DNA of 64,000 bases from an uncultured Rhizobiaceae group bacterium (GTDB lineage: Bacteria > Pseudomonadota > Alphaproteobacteria > Rhizobiales > Rhizobiaceae), in NCBI GenBank assembly GCA_938044775.1, contig CALIOE010000027.1, positions 1 through 64,000 of the forward strand. The letters are read 5' to 3'. The position numbers were made by a program, and so were the translations under genes. Shown here piece after piece: positions 63,762-64,000 of this stretch. Below the pieces are notes generated by a model. It searched no databases. It was not told the origin of the DNA and was given only the letters and a program-made list of their open reading frames with translations. Numbering within the stretch: position 1 is the stretch's first letter; every line of letters starts with the position of its first letter.

Positions 63762-64000
63762 ATGACCACCACCATCAAAAACGGCACCATCGTCACCGCC
63801 GATCTGACCTACAAAGCCGACGTCCAGATCGAAGACGGCGTTATCACGGCAATCGGGCCTGACCTTTCGGGCGGAACTGAACTCGACGCGACCGGCTGTT
63901 ATGTCATGCCCGGCGGTATCGATCCCCACACTCATCTGGAAATGCCCTTCATGGGCACCTATTCTTCCGACGATTTTGAATCCGGCACCCGCGCCGCGCT
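63762..64000 (+). CDS. hydA: Dihydropyrimidinase, C-terminus beyond right edge
   Basis: Only 79 codons visible. MTTTIKNGTIVTADLTYKAD and GGIDPHTHLEMPFMG carry the first two metal-binding His of the cyclic amidohydrolase family. It opens dihydrouracil and dihydrothymine rings; product goes to the amidohydrolase. GAGGACAAGACA precedes the ATG. Confidence 0.93.
   Translation, partial: MTTTIKNGTIVTADLTYKADVQIEDGVITAIGPDLSGGTELDATGCYVMPGGIDPHTHLEMPFMGTYSSDDFESGTRAA

Noticed and set aside
1-64000. Mobile elements, CRISPR, tRNA, dif site
   Set aside because: No transposase, direct-repeat array, tRNA-like fold or dif-like 28-mer was found by eye; only XerD is present and it is a housekeeping recombinase.

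Overview
The window reads as a chromosomal segment of an alphaproteobacterium of the order Hyphomicrobiales (Rhizobiales). The basis is gene content and order: lysC-ptsP-prfA-prmC, DUF4167, carD and fdxA beside an S4 protein and a SUV3-like helicase, cobS/cobT with a DnaJ-like protein and bolA, a DUF1127 microprotein, and preTA/rutR pyrimidine catabolism. Genus cannot be fixed from sequence alone. Genes are tightly packed, with many ATGA or GTGA stop/start overlaps. I found no tRNA, rRNA, CRISPR array, insertion sequence or prophage.

Layout. (1) 1-10.8 kb, minus strand: an L,D-transpeptidase cut by the left edge, clpB, a DUF4167 protein, prmC-prfA, ptsP and lysC. (2) 11-18.1 kb: ubiG (+), a grxC / carbon-nitrogen hydrolase / DUF1178 operon, divergent comF and an NDUFAF5-like methyltransferase, a small pilin-like membrane protein, mutT, a GNAT acetyltransferase and argJ. 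(3) 18.1-24.1 kb: a periplasmic parvulin divergent from secA, then two tandem YafK-type L,D-transpeptidases. (4) 24.2-32.2 kb: accA, carD, fdxA, S4 protein, SUV3-like helicase, DUF1127, DUF3108, rpmB. (5) 32.3-40.4 kb: queuosine-precursor transporter, SDR, PAS/degenerate-GGDEF protein, PLP enzyme, ChaN-like protein, argE, a KASIII-like synthase, a phytase-like esterase. (6) 40.4-45.3 kb: cobT, cobS, DnaJ-like, bolA, transglutaminase. (7) 46.2-50.2 kb: ATP-grasp, alpha-E, transglutaminase and Anbu proteasome-like peptidase in one operon. (8) 50.2-57 kb: CorC/HlyC protein, aroB-aroK, a 47-residue membrane protein, xerD, M48 lipoprotein, nuclease-like protein. (9) 57.1-64 kb: reductive pyrimidine catabolism: preT, preA, rutR, an M20 amidohydrolase and dihydropyrimidinase (cut by the right edge), plus two genes of unknown function.

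Functional links. PrmC methylates the GGQ glutamine of PrfA encoded just before it. CobS and CobT are partners in the aerobic cobaltochelatase. PreTA, dihydropyrimidinase and the amidohydrolase make up uracil/thymine reduction and ring opening. Two RutR-like palindromes, one upstream of preT and one between rutR and the amidohydrolase gene, suggest a single local regulon. The Anbu operon is the nearest thing here to a poorly understood system; its gene set is already known from comparative genomics, but its substrate is not.

Regulatory signals readable in the sequence include a consensus-like secA promoter, a carD promoter with a roughly 270-base leader holding two hairpins, a terminator-like hairpin inside the lysC leader, and strong terminators after clpB, carD, the DUF1127 gene and rpmB.
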